A stretch of 64,000 nucleotides of DNA from Haloquadratum walsbyi J07HQW1 (GCA_000415965.1 KE356560.1:1522697-1586696); one strand, 5' to 3'; counted from the stretch's first letter, positions 1 through 10,933 are shown. Notes: a model not told the origin generated them from the sequence alone. Made by a program: numbers and translations.

Positions 1-945
1 GAGTTCGGCGTTAATATCGCCCTGATCTCTTCGGGCAAGCGAAAGTGCTTGTGGGCGGAATCCAATGTCAACATCACTGCCACTTCGATTACTCCAAGTG
101 GTCTTTCTCTTTCGACTTGAGTCTGATGCATCATCTCGGGGTGAGAATTCAACCCGTTGACCACCTCCTAAATCGACTTTGATATCGTCGCCGATGACGC
201 GGGCATCCCAGATGTTCATCTCCGGCATGCCGACGAACGTCGCGACGAACTTGTTGTTCGGTTCGCTGTACACCTCATTTGGTGATCCAACCTGCTCTAT
301 CTGACCTTCATTCATGACTGCAATATGGTCTGAGAGCATCATCGCCTCCTGCTGACTGTGTGTGACGTAAACAACTGTCTGATTTGTCTCGTTAACGACC
401 CGTTTGAGCTCCTTTCGCATCACAACCTTCAGCTTCTCGTCCAAGCCAGTCATCGGCTCATCCATCAGAAATGCTCGTGGCTCACGGACGATTGCCCGAG
501 CAATGGCGATTCGTTGGCGTTGACCGCCTGACAACTCGGCTGGATGCTTCTCAACCAATCCACCCACCTCTAATATCTCGGCCACCTCGCGCGCTCGCTC
601 ATGCCGCTCATCTTTTGATACACCACGAACTTTTAGTGGATACGCGATATTATCAATGCATTTCATATGCGGATAAAGCGCGATCTCTTGGAACACCATG
701 CTGATATCCCGCTCTTGTGCAAGCTTCGGTGTTACGTCATCGTCATCGTAGTATACCGTCCCCTCAGTCGGCGTCTCAAGTCCGGCGATACAGCGCAGAG
801 TGGTTGTCTTGCCACATCCTGACGGTCCCAACAATGTTAAGAAGTCAGTATCGGGGATATCCAGATTCACACCATCGACAGCAGTTTCCTCACCACCTGG
901 TACATCATATAACTTTCGTAGATCGTTAACTCGGATTCTAGACAT
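1..945 (-). CDS. Carbohydrate-type ABC importer ATPase (3' end outside window)
   Basis: Cytoplasmic ATPase that powers the permease pair encoded just upstream. Translation from the ATG at 945 stays open to base 1 (315 residues seen). Visible motifs are Walker A GPSGCGKTT (residues 40-48), Q-loop near 86, signature LSGGQ (138-142), Walker B ending MDEP (161-164) and the switch His at 196. A C-terminal region after about residue 230 matches the regulatory fold of MalK/UgpC-type (CUT1) ATPases. The D-loop region reads TGLDEKL rather than the usual SNLDAKL. It is the last visible gene of the minus-strand operon and is separated from the permease gene by about 150 bases that may hold its own promoter. 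The substrate cannot be told from sequence. Confidence 0.93.
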   Translation of the reverse strand, partial: MSRIRVNDLRKLYDVPGGEETAVDGVNLDIPDTDFLTLLGPSGCGKTTTLRCIAGLETPTEGTVYYDDDDVTPKLAQERDISMVFQEIALYPHMKCIDNIAYPLKVRGVSKDERHERAREVAEILEVGGLVEKHPAELSGGQRQRIAIARAIVREPRAFLMDEPMTGLDEKLKVVMRKELKRVVNETNQTVVYVTHSQQEAMMLSDHIAVMNEGQIEQVGSPNEVYSEPNNKFVATFVGMPEMNIWDARVIGDDIKVDLGGGQRVEFSPRDDASDSSRKRKTTWSNRSGSDVDIGFRPQALSLARRDQGDINAEL

Positions 946-1092
946 AATTGTTTCTTTGTTGTAGTTTAGTTACTTGTTTTTTACTGTGTGCATACCCCTT
1001 CGGAATGCTACTTTGATTTATTCTAAATATCTGACATGCGCCATGTTTGGCTTGATTCAAATTTATATGACTGCTGGGTTCGATTCGCCGCA

Positions 1093-1992
1093 TTATCCGA
1101 GCCCTCCAACGCTGAATCCGCGGAGTAAGTAGCTTTGCAGAAAATATACGAGAAGAAATGCCGGAATTGCCATCATGACTGATGCGGTCATGATGAGTCC
1201 CCAGTTAACAGCCTGCTGTTCAATGAATCCAATCATCCCGATTGGGAGCGTCTTCATTCCTTCCTGCGTGAGCAAGAGGTTTGCAAGCGTGAAGTCGCTC
1301 CATGAGATAGCAAACGAAAAAATGGATACCGCAACAATACCGGGAAGTGCCATTGGAATAGCGACATCGCGCATCGCCCGAAGCCGACCGGCTCCATACA
1401 CCCATGCACTCTCTTCATAAGAAATTGGCACAGTCTGGAAGAACTTCCACATCAGCCAAATATCGAAAGGCAACGACCGTGCTGAGTGTGCCAAAATAAT
1501 TCCCGGGAAGCTGTTAATAAGCCCGAGGTCCCGCCAGATCATGAACATCGGAAGTGCAAGCAATAGCGGGGGGAACATATATGAGAAGAGCACTGATTGT
1601 GCTAAACGCTTTTTTCCAGGGAAAGAAAACCGAGTCAGTGCATATCCGGCGAGTGTCGCACCGGTCACACTGATGACCATCGTCCCTAACGCGGCGATAA
1701 TGCTGTTCAGATAGAATGTCCAGAAGTTCGTCCCACCGAACAGCTCCCGGAAGTTCTCTAACGTCACGGCCGGTGGAATCCAGTGGAACGTATTCGAGAA
1801 TAGTGTCACCTCTGGTTGAAACGCTGACTTCAACATGACATATGTTGGGAACCCAATAGTGACAATCGTCGCAAGAACAAAGAACCTGAATGTCCATTTC
1901 CAGGCTCGCTTTTGATTATCCCTTGATACATTTCTCACGTAGTAGTCGATTATTCGCTCAATTATTGTCTTGTTTTGTGAGTATTCACTCAT
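1093..1992 (-). CDS. ABC transporter permease, MalG/UgpE type
   Basis: Inner permease subunit of a binding-protein-dependent importer, 299 residues, a normal length for the family. It shows about six hydrophobic segments and the cytoplasmic EAA-type loop near residues 195-220 (EESAWVYGAG followed by LP), which docks onto the ATPase. The start ATG at 1992 overlaps the stop of the upstream permease gene by four bases (ATGA), so translation is probably coupled. The N-terminal 35 residues are charged, as usual for MalG-like subunits. The assignment to the CUT1 class rests on the pairing with a MalF-like subunit and a large lipoprotein-type binding protein. Confidence 0.93.
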   Translation of the reverse strand: MSEYSQNKTIIERIIDYYVRNVSRDNQKRAWKWTFRFFVLATIVTIGFPTYVMLKSAFQPEVTLFSNTFHWIPPAVTLENFRELFGGTNFWTFYLNSIIAALGTMVISVTGATLAGYALTRFSFPGKKRLAQSVLFSYMFPPLLLALPMFMIWRDLGLINSFPGIILAHSARSLPFDIWLMWKFFQTVPISYEESAWVYGAGRLRAMRDVAIPMALPGIVAVSIFSFAISWSDFTLANLLLTQEGMKTLPIGMIGFIEQQAVNWGLIMTASVMMAIPAFLLVYFLQSYLLRGFSVGGLG

Positions 1993-2954
1993 TCAACTCG
2001 AACCTCCTCAGTCGGATTAAATCGATAAAAGTACACCACAGCCCCGATAACGAGGGTGAAAAACAGTGTTGAGGCAATTGCGAGCGACTCGCCGAGTTGC
2101 CATTGGCTGAAGGCGACACGATATGCGTACACAGGTAGTGTTGTTGATGATTGACTTGGACCACCGCGGGTCATGATCCAGATAATGTCAAATTTATTGA
2201 ACATCCAGATACCCCGTAGCAGGACGACTAAGATTATCATCCCTTTCAGATTTGGCAGTGTGATATCGCGGAAGCGCTGCCATGCATTCGCGCCATTTGC
2301 ACGAGCAGCATCGTAGTAGCCATCTGGAATCGCTTCTCGTCGGGCAAGCGTCATCATTACAACGAAAATGGACCACTTCCAGCTTGCTGCGACAATGAGC
2401 GCGTACATCGCGATATCAGTATTTCCAAGATAATTAATTGGTTCGCTAATCAATCCCAATTGCAGCGGAATGAGATTTAATGCCCCGTATTCAGGATTGA
2501 ACATCCACACGAAAACAAGGCCGACAACAATAACAGGGATCAGATACGGTAGAAGCACAATCGCACGTGCGACCGCATTCCGTTTAAATTGCTTCTGTAG
2601 GAGTAGCGCAATCGCAATACCGACAACTATCTGAAGACAGACTGATCCGAACCCAAAAATAACACTCTTACTGACTGCAACCCAATAGAATGAATCATTA
2701 AACAGAATATGTTGGAAATTATTAAACCCATTCCACTTCCAGACCGGGTTGAATGAATTAATCGAAAAAAGGCTTCCAGTGAGTGCCCACAAAATCGGCA
2801 ACACAGCAATAAATAAGAACAAGATCATAACAGGCGCCAAACTGCCGTAACCGAGGACTGCCTCGCTTTCAATTGAGTCCTTGATCCTGTCACGGAAGCG
2901 ATTATACTCTCGCTCCATCCCGATACCTTCCATTACTTTTGAAGTGACACTCAT
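1989..2954 (-). CDS. ABC transporter permease, MalF/UgpA type
   Basis: Second permease subunit, 321 residues, with six or so membrane spans and a clear EAA loop near residues 215-245 (YYDAARANGANAWQRF, then LP). It lies between the binding-protein gene and the MalG-like gene and shares four bases with the latter. A TATA-like stretch (2974-2982 read on the minus strand) and a purine-rich GGAAGGA lie before the start, so it may have an internal promoter in addition to read-through from the binding-protein gene 107 bases upstream. The substrate is unknown. Confidence 0.93.
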   Translation of the reverse strand: MSVTSKVMEGIGMEREYNRFRDRIKDSIESEAVLGYGSLAPVMILFLFIAVLPILWALTGSLFSINSFNPVWKWNGFNNFQHILFNDSFYWVAVSKSVIFGFGSVCLQIVVGIAIALLLQKQFKRNAVARAIVLLPYLIPVIVVGLVFVWMFNPEYGALNLIPLQLGLISEPINYLGNTDIAMYALIVAASWKWSIFVVMMTLARREAIPDGYYDAARANGANAWQRFRDITLPNLKGMIILVVLLRGIWMFNKFDIIWIMTRGGPSQSSTTLPVYAYRVAFSQWQLGESLAIASTLFFTLVIGAVVYFYRFNPTEEVRVE

Positions 2955-3061
2955 CTATGATTCCTTCCTATGATATATGAAAATTGCCGTTATCATGGGG
3001 CATCTACATATTCTTTATTATACGCTGCTTCGTAATCAAGTACGGAATACATATTTGACAT

Positions 3062-4435
3062 CTAAAACTCCTCGATGATAGAGCGAGACTGACTTGCGGC
3101 ATTGTCGATTGCTTCCTCCTTGCTCATATCACCATGCAACGTATTGAAAATCATATTCCCAAACGCACCGCTCGAAAATACCGGAGAGGCCAGCGCGTTG
3201 TTCGGGTTAGTTTCACCAACCAGCGTCTTTGCTGTGTCGACCATCTCAACAACATCATCAATGGCAATATTATCGTTCGTCTTGACCCACGTGTCAATAA
3301 ACTCATTATCAAGGAACTCGTCATCGTCGACCGCGGCTGGGAATGGTGGTAGATTGTGAAGCGGGGCAATATGGAGTAGCTCATAAAGTGGTTCCCTTCG
3401 GGACATGAATTTGACGAACTCTCGAGCGCCTTCCTTATTATCAGCCCCCTCAAACATGACCCATCCCTCTGAGAAGGCTTGATGACTCTTTTCCTCCTTG
3501 TATGGAGGATGCATTAATCCAGTATCTTCTGCTACTGCCTCGTTGTTTGCGACCGCTTGTTGCAATGGACGAGCACCGAAGTATTTGGTCTCATTAGCCT
3601 GTTCGCTCCAGTATGTCTCAATTTGCTGGCCATAACCATATCCGCTGCCATCCACTGAGAACTCGTTAATCTCTTCGAAGAGTTCGAGGACTTCCATAGT
3701 CTTTTGACGATTTTCTCCTTGATCCATTACCAGTTTAATCTCCTCCCCTTCTCGAGTGAAGATATTCCCGCCATTTGAGAACATGTAATCTATATAAAAT
3801 TCTGTACTCATCAGGGACTCCCCAGCAGGAATGACATGGCCTGCCCGCTCTCCGACATTATGTGTATCAGCTAACGCCTGAGTGAATTCACTCCATGTGA
3901 TTTCGCTGGGGGTCATCCCGACGTTTTCTTCCCATGTGCTTACACGATACCAGTCCATCGTCATGTTGACCCAGATCGGGACAACATATTGACTTCCCTG
4001 AAGTTCAAAGGTAAAGTCCTCATTGAACTCATAACCCCATTCATTCTGCATCCACTCTGCTTCGTTACTGAGGTCTGCAAGGACACCCTGAAGTGCGAGT
4101 CCACCCCCTTTCTCTGGGGCTGTTGTGGTCAATTCTGGGGGATCGCCCGATTGTATAAGCTTCGAAATACGTTGTGACTGACTTGTGCCGACACCAACAA
4201 ATTCTAATTCGACGGTGTGATCATGCTCTTCCTCAAATAGGCCAGCCCACTTCTGATAGTAGTCTTTGAATGCTTGGCTGTTTTCAGCTGAGAGGAAGTG
4301 TATTGTGCCACCGCTGCTTCCACTGCTACCACCGCTACTACTCGTTGATTGTCCAGAACAGCCTGCAAGACCAGCTATACCCGCAATCGATGCAGCTTTG
4401 ATAAAAGACCTCCTGCTATTGATATTCCGTGTCAT
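3062..4435 (-). CDS. Tat-exported lipoprotein, ABC solute-binding protein
   Basis: Extracellular solute receptor for the importer, 457 residues from the ATG at 4435. A longer reading frame exists upstream, but this start places the signal at the N terminus: twin arginines at residues 8-9, a hydrophobic stretch, and lipobox LAGC with Cys 26 as the likely lipid anchor. A flexible Gly/Ser linker follows. The rest has the two-lobe solute-binding pattern of family 1 proteins (MalE/UgpB-like). A TATA box at about 4486-4498 (minus strand) lies some 55 bases before the start, giving a short leader. This is the first gene of the transport operon, downstream of an IclR-type regulator. Confidence 0.92.
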   Translation of the reverse strand: MTRNINSRRSFIKAASIAGIAGLAGCSGQSTSSSGGSSGSSGGTIHFLSAENSQAFKDYYQKWAGLFEEEHDHTVELEFVGVGTSQSQRISKLIQSGDPPELTTTAPEKGGGLALQGVLADLSNEAEWMQNEWGYEFNEDFTFELQGSQYVVPIWVNMTMDWYRVSTWEENVGMTPSEITWSEFTQALADTHNVGERAGHVIPAGESLMSTEFYIDYMFSNGGNIFTREGEEIKLVMDQGENRQKTMEVLELFEEINEFSVDGSGYGYGQQIETYWSEQANETKYFGARPLQQAVANNEAVAEDTGLMHPPYKEEKSHQAFSEGWVMFEGADNKEGAREFVKFMSRREPLYELLHIAPLHNLPPFPAAVDDDEFLDNEFIDTWVKTNDNIAIDDVVEMVDTAKTLVGETNPNNALASPVFSSGAFGNMIFNTLHGDMSKEEAIDNAASQSRSIIEEF

Positions 4436-4633
4436 GTGTTGCCGTCCAGAACACTTTGTTCTGAGTATGATAATGGTTATATTGCACATATATATAATTT
4501 TGTTTGATATCAAAAATTGCTGCATAACACGCATCAATACAGATAGCCGGTTCGAGACATCGCCAGAGGCACTCGGATTATACTTCGAAGTCGTTCTAAC
4601 TCATTTTACAGGGACAATAGCCGAATAGTACTA

Positions 4634-5401
4634 TCATTTAACTGAATGTTGAATGTATAGCTCAAGTTCATTAACTGCGCTGAGGAGCTGTTGCGGAAGT
4701 GTCTCTGTCAGTAACTCTCCTCTTAGTCGGCGAGCAGGCCCAGAAACACTCAGACCTCCGAGAACCTCATCATCGGAGTCGGTCACTGGCGCGCCCACCG
4801 CATGAACACCACTTGTTGTCTCTTGTCGATTGAATGCATATCCCCGCTGCCTGATCTGTTTGAGTTGTTCAAATAGCGCAGATTTATCAGTTATTGTGTT
4901 TTTCCCTGTTTTTACCAACCCCTTTCTTTCAATAATCTTATCAACGCGGTCATCGGGCAATGATGCTAAAATTGACTTTCCGGCGGCACTAGCATGTAAG
5001 GGTCCCCGCTTCCCGTTCTGTGCACCTGTCTCAACGGCACTTTGACCGACTGAGGTATATAAATACACACGAGAGTCATTCTCCATGACTATGAACTGTG
5101 TTCGCTCACCCGTGTCTGCAGCGAGATCATCAACAGTATTTTTAATTGTCGGATATGCATCAAAACGTCGTTGTGCGTACCCTCCAATAGTGAGGAACAT
5201 AAGACCAAGTCGATACGTGCCACCATCCTTCGTCACATACCCATATTCTTGTAATGTCGCTAAATGCCTGTGGACCGTGCTTGTCGCGAGTCCCATTTTC
5301 TCGGATATCTCTTGGAGACTTCCCCCATCTAATTCACGTAATGTATGAATGATTTCAATCGAAGTTTCAGTCGTTTTCGATTTCGTTTTTATATCTTTCA
5401 T
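4634..5401 (-). CDS. IclR family transcriptional regulator
   Basis: DNA-binding regulator of 255 residues, the usual IclR length. Residues 10-65 form a winged helix-turn-helix (ATSTVHRHLATLQEYGYV is the recognition region). Residues 80-250 form the effector-binding domain, with the conserved GKRGPLHASAAGKSILA stretch near residue 135. It sits directly upstream of, and in the same direction as, the binding-protein gene with about 200 bases between, so it most likely controls this importer. IclR proteins in haloarchaea often govern sugar or sugar-acid use. An AT-rich TTTATTT element near 5425-5434 lies at promoter distance from the ATG. Confidence 0.93.
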   Translation of the reverse strand: MKDIKTKSKTTETSIEIIHTLRELDGGSLQEISEKMGLATSTVHRHLATLQEYGYVTKDGGTYRLGLMFLTIGGYAQRRFDAYPTIKNTVDDLAADTGERTQFIVMENDSRVYLYTSVGQSAVETGAQNGKRGPLHASAAGKSILASLPDDRVDKIIERKGLVKTGKNTITDKSALFEQLKQIRQRGYAFNRQETTSGVHAVGAPVTDSDDEVLGGLSVSGPARRLRGELLTETLPQQLLSAVNELELYIQHSVK

Positions 5402-6849
5402 ATCAATTGATTATATTCGATCAAAATAAATCCTGTATATTCGGATGCATGAGACAGGGAAATATTGAATCAGTAGTGAGAATATACCTCCTATTCCATC
5501 AGGAGTAACAAGTCGTTACGAAACGGAAGAATAGCCCGTCAAACTACCAGAGTAATAAAAATTGTCATACAACCACTGACATAGTTTATTCCGAGTATAT
5601 AGGAATCCAAATTACATACATTATCACGGATCATCGCTCACCGCAGCAATCAAAAAATTCAGACATGCAGACTTCTGTGTGACGTTGATATGCTTGAGCG
5701 ATAATCTACGTGTATCAAACTCAATATTCAATATTTATACTAGATGATACACATGCACAATTCCCATCCTGAATCCAACGAAGACATTATTCCTCTCAGT
5801 AAAATGAAGAGAGTCATTGTTGATTTTTCAATTTATTACTATTATCTTAGCCTGGACATGGCTAATTAGTGTCTTACAGTGCTCATTCACTCTAACAATC
5901 GTACGTATGATAGTCATGATGTGATAATATTCATGATAGTTGGTGCAAAAACCAGAATTATATCGGCGTAGTGTAGACGCACATCACGTATCCATGGGAT
6001 AGAATTTCACAATATAAATAAATATATTAAAATAAGTACGATCACCATTGTGATAGTGAAAATAGACAGATGATGTAGAAACACTACCCCCGTTTCGTAA
6101 CCTATAGAACTAATCGTCTGGATATATACTACTTTCTGTTGAATTGTCTAGCACAACATTACTCACCTCTACTGAAGTCTACACAAAAGAATGGTCCCCT
6201 CCGGCATTAACAACTTGACGGATGATCTTGAGAAACGTTTGAGGTTTGGCTGTCCCTGATTTAACATGGTATAGAAAAGCTCAACTGAGCTGTGCATTGA
6301 TAACCGCTGTGTTTCATCATCACCTCACCCAATAGTTAGGCTGGACGTCTTGCCATCAAATATTCAATTTCAGAAAATTGAGCACAAGTTGCGTGGATCG
6401 CTGCTTTCGGCACCTTGGTTGCCTTGTACGGAAGTATTCTATGTGATAACTGTCAAAAGTTGCTCTGTCAGTCAGGATAGAGATATGAGTTTGATCCTAC
6501 GATTATATACGAAATGACTCCGTCACAACCGTCTCAGTGAAGAACACCGACAATACTGCTGGAGTAACTCTCGCTGCCACGTCCTCATCCTGAACCGATA
6601 TCGCATCACTATTATTGGTATCAGGATTCGCCGGATAATCAGAAAACTATGTCTCAGCCAGTATGGTGACTACGATTGGATCTGAAGTCATATCGTTGAA
6701 ACACACTCTTGCCCGTGATGTTTGGTCTTAACCACTGCGTGATAACCGACTCGTGAGTCCTCTACTTTAGATAGCTCAAAGTATATGCTACTGTCACCGT
6801 TTGGAAGAGAATCAATCCGGTTTCGATAGTGGTAGTCTGATCGGAATCA
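5402..6849. other. Long AT-rich spacer without recognisable gene
   Basis: About 1.4 kb with many stops in all frames and no protein I can recognise. It runs into the transposase fossil at 6850-7482, so at least part is probably decayed mobile DNA. No tandem array, tRNA or CRISPR repeat was seen. Confidence 0.6.
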
Positions 6850-7482
6850 GAGTCACTCAAAATGGAATGCAATATTCGTTCCCTTATGGGGTATATCGGG
6901 GAGATCACCATCCAAGATGGGTTCTATGCTTTCTAAAACAATGTGGACTCACGATGCTTGGTCAGTGAATAAACCATATCTTAAAACGTAGTTATTTGAT
7001 TTTCTGGTCGTCATGACCATTATTACCGAGAACGTTGAGGTATGTCGATGCTCTCTGGATAGTGTTTTATCAGCGACAGAGCTATCTGGCTATCATAATC
7101 TTTCGTTATTGTCCTGAATTAATCAAAATTGCATTCACCTTTGAATCAACCCAGAAAGCGAGTTCAAGTCTTAAATCATGAATTCGATTCGTGTAGTGTC
7201 TCTAGACGTGACTGCGGGCAAATCCTGAGGCATCAACCCCGATGATTCCAATTATTAGAAGTCCCCTTGCTGAAAGAGTCAATATGACACGCCATACACC
7301 TGTCAAGCCGGTTGAGCTACAGAGTGTCGATGCTGTAAAATGTGGAAAGTTCGGCTTGGTCGAAAGCATGATACATTATTATATTTCAATCGGCTCTTAA
7401 TGAGGTCATAATAACTCGTATTTTCGCGAGCTCTGAAACGACGTAGAACGATGTGTTGGGTAAGTGCGCAGTGGTCTGGAGA
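6850..7482 (-). pseudogene. Fossil IS5-type transposase
   Basis: Read on the minus strand across several frames, this stretch aligns along its length with the transposase at 45393-46214. From high to low coordinates the matched pieces are QHIVL, TSYYDLI, ASTLC, VWRVILTLSA, GVDASGFARSH (the first catalytic Asp region), VDSKVNAI, DSQIALSLIK, GHDDQK and KHRES followed by KA and N. Frameshifts and stops separate the pieces. The catalytic DASGF segment and the GYDDQK-type second Asp region are both still visible. It is non-functional, and its similarity to the intact-looking element shows it belongs to the same IS family. The boundaries are approximate. Confidence 0.85.
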
Positions 7483-8529
7483 AATTTGAATAGCATCAAG
7501 AGACCGACATACATATAAAATAAATTATCTTCTCAATGAGTGGGAGATCTATGAGTTTAATCTGTTTTTTATCTCCTGGAACTATAGGGCAAATATATAA
7601 TTTACTGAGGATTTCCGACGGAGAGCAATAATCGACGAGTGTGCTTCAATACTCAGTGTGACTGCGATAGTGAAAATGATATACAGACGACACATGTCGG
7701 CTATTATTCTGTTATGCGGTGCTGTCAGCGGTTACTTTTAAACCATAGATACACCTGTTGCAATTGACCACACTTACCAGACTAACAGCATAACGAAAGT
7801 ACATCAGTTATAGCATTCTGCCAGAGTATTTATTGATTCTGCGTATAATATGAATATAACTATATAAATTCGATGTTGAGTTTTGAATCGGCAGAAAATA
7901 CACCTCTTATTGTATATCTATGTTTGTATATTGTAAATTTTGTCAACATAATGAGTCAATTTGTCAACAGACCTGATCGCTGTCTATTATATGTCGATAT
8001 TCGATATATTGTACCACTAAATTATATTATTACAGTTATTCTTACCAAAGTTGATCTACTGGAATCGGACTTAATTCATTTTAGAATGAAATCATGTTTT
8101 AATTCTTCATTCCAAAAATTCGGTGCAAGGTAGCAAGCAAAGACCACTGTGTCAAGCGTAGCGGTAGAGAACATCTTGAGAGAAGTCTGCTCAACGCCAC
8201 AGTGTATCTCCTCTAGACGAACAAAGCCCATGAGTCCAGTTAGACCGACTACATACTGAGTATCACCATACCACCGGAAGTCATCATCGTCACTGTGAAC
8301 ACACGCGCAAGCGGGCTCATCAACTCGGCACGTGTTTACTCCGGTTGGGTCCCCGCAACCCAATTGAACAGGTCCGGAAAACTCTCAAACGCGCCACCCG
8401 TCATTGTGGCAACCGAGAAGTCCTTGCGAAGTCTCGCTCGCGGCCTCCTCGAGAAATTCATGAAGAGACTTGGATTCGCGAAATCCTGGATCGACAAATT
8501 CCTTGGACCCCATGTGCAAAAATTATTTT
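7483..8529. other. Spacer without recognisable gene
   Basis: About 1 kb, very AT-rich in the first 600 bases. Short open frames exist on both strands (for example 8076-8363 minus and 8295-8531 plus), but they look neither like known families nor like normal haloarchaeal composition. The part from 8140 adjoins the TnpB remnant and may be further IS debris. Confidence 0.5.
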
Positions 8530-9990
8530 AATCATTACAAGCGTTGGATTCCTCTGTGGGTAATCCAGCCAGTCGATTACACAAGTGTGAACTTGCGGAT
8601 TCGCTGAAACTGGTTTGGTCAAATGAGCACGATCGTTCCTCAAAACTATTAAGTGTCAAGTCATGCTCATCCCACTTCCAGTACGCTCCCTCATCATCGC
8701 CAGATTGGGATGCGTCCCTGTGGTGTCCAGCGCGCAGGGCAGCAGATCGAGTCATCGGCCCCTTCCTGTGACTGCAGTCGGTCCCACGCTCCAGCCACGT
8801 CCTGTGTGCCTCTAACTCACGCTCGTGACAGTGGAACTCGTCACCGCTTCGTTGCACGCTTTCAGAGTCACACTCTGGACACTGGCTACTCGAATCTTCC
8901 TCGCTTATTTCATGGATAGTGATTCCAGTATCGCCGAGCGTGAGCTCGATTCGCTCGACCAGTTGTCCGTGACTCCAGAACGCGTACGTTTTCTCGTTCA
9001 CCATAGCAGACCAGTGCGTGTCCAACACATCCGACAAGTCACCAACGTACACTGTATCGACGTTCTGTTCGAGCAGCCATTCACAGGTATGCTTGACTGC
9101 TGCGTTTCGACTGTGATTGCGTTTCCGCGTTCGCTTGTCGTGCAAGCGTTGGATACGCTGGCTCGAATACCTGTTTTCAGGCAGTCCTAACTGCAAGCGT
9201 GCAATCTGTCCCGAGTACCGTCGGAATCGTTTGAACTCGGGGCGAGCGTGGTACACGCTGATTTCTCCAGTGCTGGTGACGATGGCAAGCGTGTTGTTCG
9301 CGCCTACGTCGATGGCTGCAGCACGACTCGTGTTCTCGTGTTCTCGTGGTCGAGTGTATGAATAAGTGCATCCAATCGCTGTTCTTGCAGGTCGTCTGGC
9401 TCAATGCTGACTGGATGCTTGACACGAATCACGTCCGCAGCCACATCGTAGGGTAGTTCAAGCCTGCTATCATCCCCATTCCACCGCGGGTTGCCACGAA
9501 CTTCGAGTGTGACGCGTTCCTGATACTCGAGGTCATACTTGTCTTCGAACACTTCTCCAACACCGAATTTAAGCGTACTGTTGTCCTCGTTCCAGTCGAG
9601 TTCGCACAGGTCGTCCCGAACCAGGCCGTGCAGTTCTTAGCCGTTGTCTTGGTTGCCCAGTAGCCTGGCGGACTGGGTTTCTCAGTGACTGACGGGTTGT
9701 TAGAATGGTATTGTCTCGTCGTTCGAGCAACGAGCGCCACGCCTCGCTGTTCTCACGAGCGACTTGCTGGCAGACCGCTTTGTCAAGAACGGGTGCGTAA
9801 TGGTCGTATAGCTCAGTGTATTCTGCGTCCCATACGTCTTTGTGCTCGTTAAATAGACTTGGCGGTGCCTGTAGGTGATTTCGTTCCACAGAGAAGCGTG
9901 GGCAGTCATCCGCTCGAACATCCGCTGGTTGTCCCGTTCGCTGTCGGGTACGGCAGTACACTCGTTTGTTCGTTGTGGAAGAGTGCTCAC
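8530..9990 (-). pseudogene. tnpB: Broken TnpB (IS200/IS605-type, IS1341 group)
   Basis: RNA-guided nuclease gene of an IS605-type element, broken by at least three frameshifts. The N terminus begins at the ATG at 9990 (MSTLPQRTNECTAV). Middle pieces lie in other frames at 9569-9840 and 9304-9552. The longest remaining piece (8528-9256) carries the linker region, the GDLSDV segment, the second RuvC Glu region and the zinc-finger half CPECDSESV with a following HCH. The C-terminal tail (FEERSCSFDQTSFSESASS) is typical of haloarchaeal members. The RuvC-I piece VGANNTLAIV lies in a further frame near 9290. No adjacent tnpA was found. Confidence 0.88.
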
Positions 9991-10281
9991 TCTACTTTGA
10001 CAAGAACTGGTAGTGACTAAAATTTAGGATTACAGTCAGGTATGGGACACGTTGTTTGTTTCAGTAATATCGGCTTCATCCCACGAGTAAAGTCGTTGGC
10101 TTTCGCCTTGAATTACTGTAATCTCAGCGTTAGTACATTATCGCTTGGGTGCCTCTGAATAATCTCGAACACAGTCTGATTAGGAAGGTGCACACGATCA
10201 AGACTAACTAATAATAAGGATCCAACTGTGGCATCAAAAACATCAATCTGAGTATCCCCATCTCACATACAACTCCAGAGA
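9991..10281. other. Spacer upstream of the broken TnpB
   Basis: About 290 bases, no gene seen. It contains the former 5' flank of the TnpB element and the 3' flank of the CBS gene. Confidence 0.5.
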
Positions 10282-10719
10282 TCAGTCAGTGTCTTTGTTA
10301 TTAGTCGGTGGCACCTGCTCAATCAGTTTCTTCGTCGTTGGTCCAAGTTCATTCAGAATATCGGTTGTGGTAAGGATACCCTCGACACTGTCACTGACAA
10401 CGACAAGATGTTTTATTCCGTTATTGTCTAAGCGTCTCGCGGCGGTAGACAACGGGCGATCCGGCTCAATTGTTACCACAGAAGTTGACATCATGTCTGA
10501 GATGGGCTGCTCGCTCGGCGTCTCACACCGTGCGTATCCTTCGAGAAGGTCAGTTTTAGTTACAATTCCTTCTAATTCCACCGTCTCGGTGGTGACCACG
10601 ATCGAGCCGACTTCCTCGTTGAGAAGCCGCTGAGTTGTCGTTGAGAGAGATTGATCAGGAGAGACAGTTATCACCGGACTGGACATCACTTCGGACACGT
10701 CCCCAATGATATGTGCCAT
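10282..10719 (-). CDS. CBS-domain pair protein
   Basis: Small cytoplasmic protein of 145 residues made of two CBS domains (about residues 8-60 and 68-125), the unit that usually binds adenine nucleotides and senses energy state. The conserved pattern V(M)SxPVxTVxPDxSL is seen at the first and SMMSTSVVTIEPDRPL-like wording at the second. The frame is open further upstream, but the ATG at 10719 is chosen because a TATA box (10745-10753) lies 26-34 bases before it, fitting a leaderless transcript, and the family starts there. The neighbours do not reveal a target enzyme. Confidence 0.9.
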   Translation of the reverse strand: MAHIIGDVSEVMSSPVITVSPDQSLSTTTQRLLNEEVGSIVVTTETVELEGIVTKTDLLEGYARCETPSEQPISDMMSTSVVTIEPDRPLSTAARRLDNNGIKHLVVVSDSVEGILTTTDILNELGPTTKKLIEQVPPTNNKDTD

Positions 10720-10744
10720 AAAAATCATACTACTCTGCAGTAGA

Positions 10745-10753
10745 ATATATATA
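10745..10753 (-). promoter_or_regulatory. TATA box for the CBS-pair gene
   Basis: Run of TATATATAT-like sequence centred about 30 bases before the ATG at 10719. The spacing predicts transcription starting at or next to the start codon. Confidence 0.7.
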
Positions 10754-10933
10754 CCGCTCATGTTGGAAGAATCCACATTTGATCCCACCTTGACAAACCA
10801 TCTGTTCACAACATGATTACTCAAATTTGGAACGCTCTGCGGTGTATGTTTTTTCTTCATACTCGAGTCGAGTATGATGTAGCACCGCCAGTGGGGGTTA
10901 CTCCATTTACCAGATATCGTTACTTAGTCTGTG

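Noticed and set aside
8076..8531. Overlapping open frames of 78-95 codons beside the first TnpB remnant
   Set aside because: No domain, unusual Cys/Trp content, frames overlap on both strands, and they adjoin IS debris. Not enough support for a gene.
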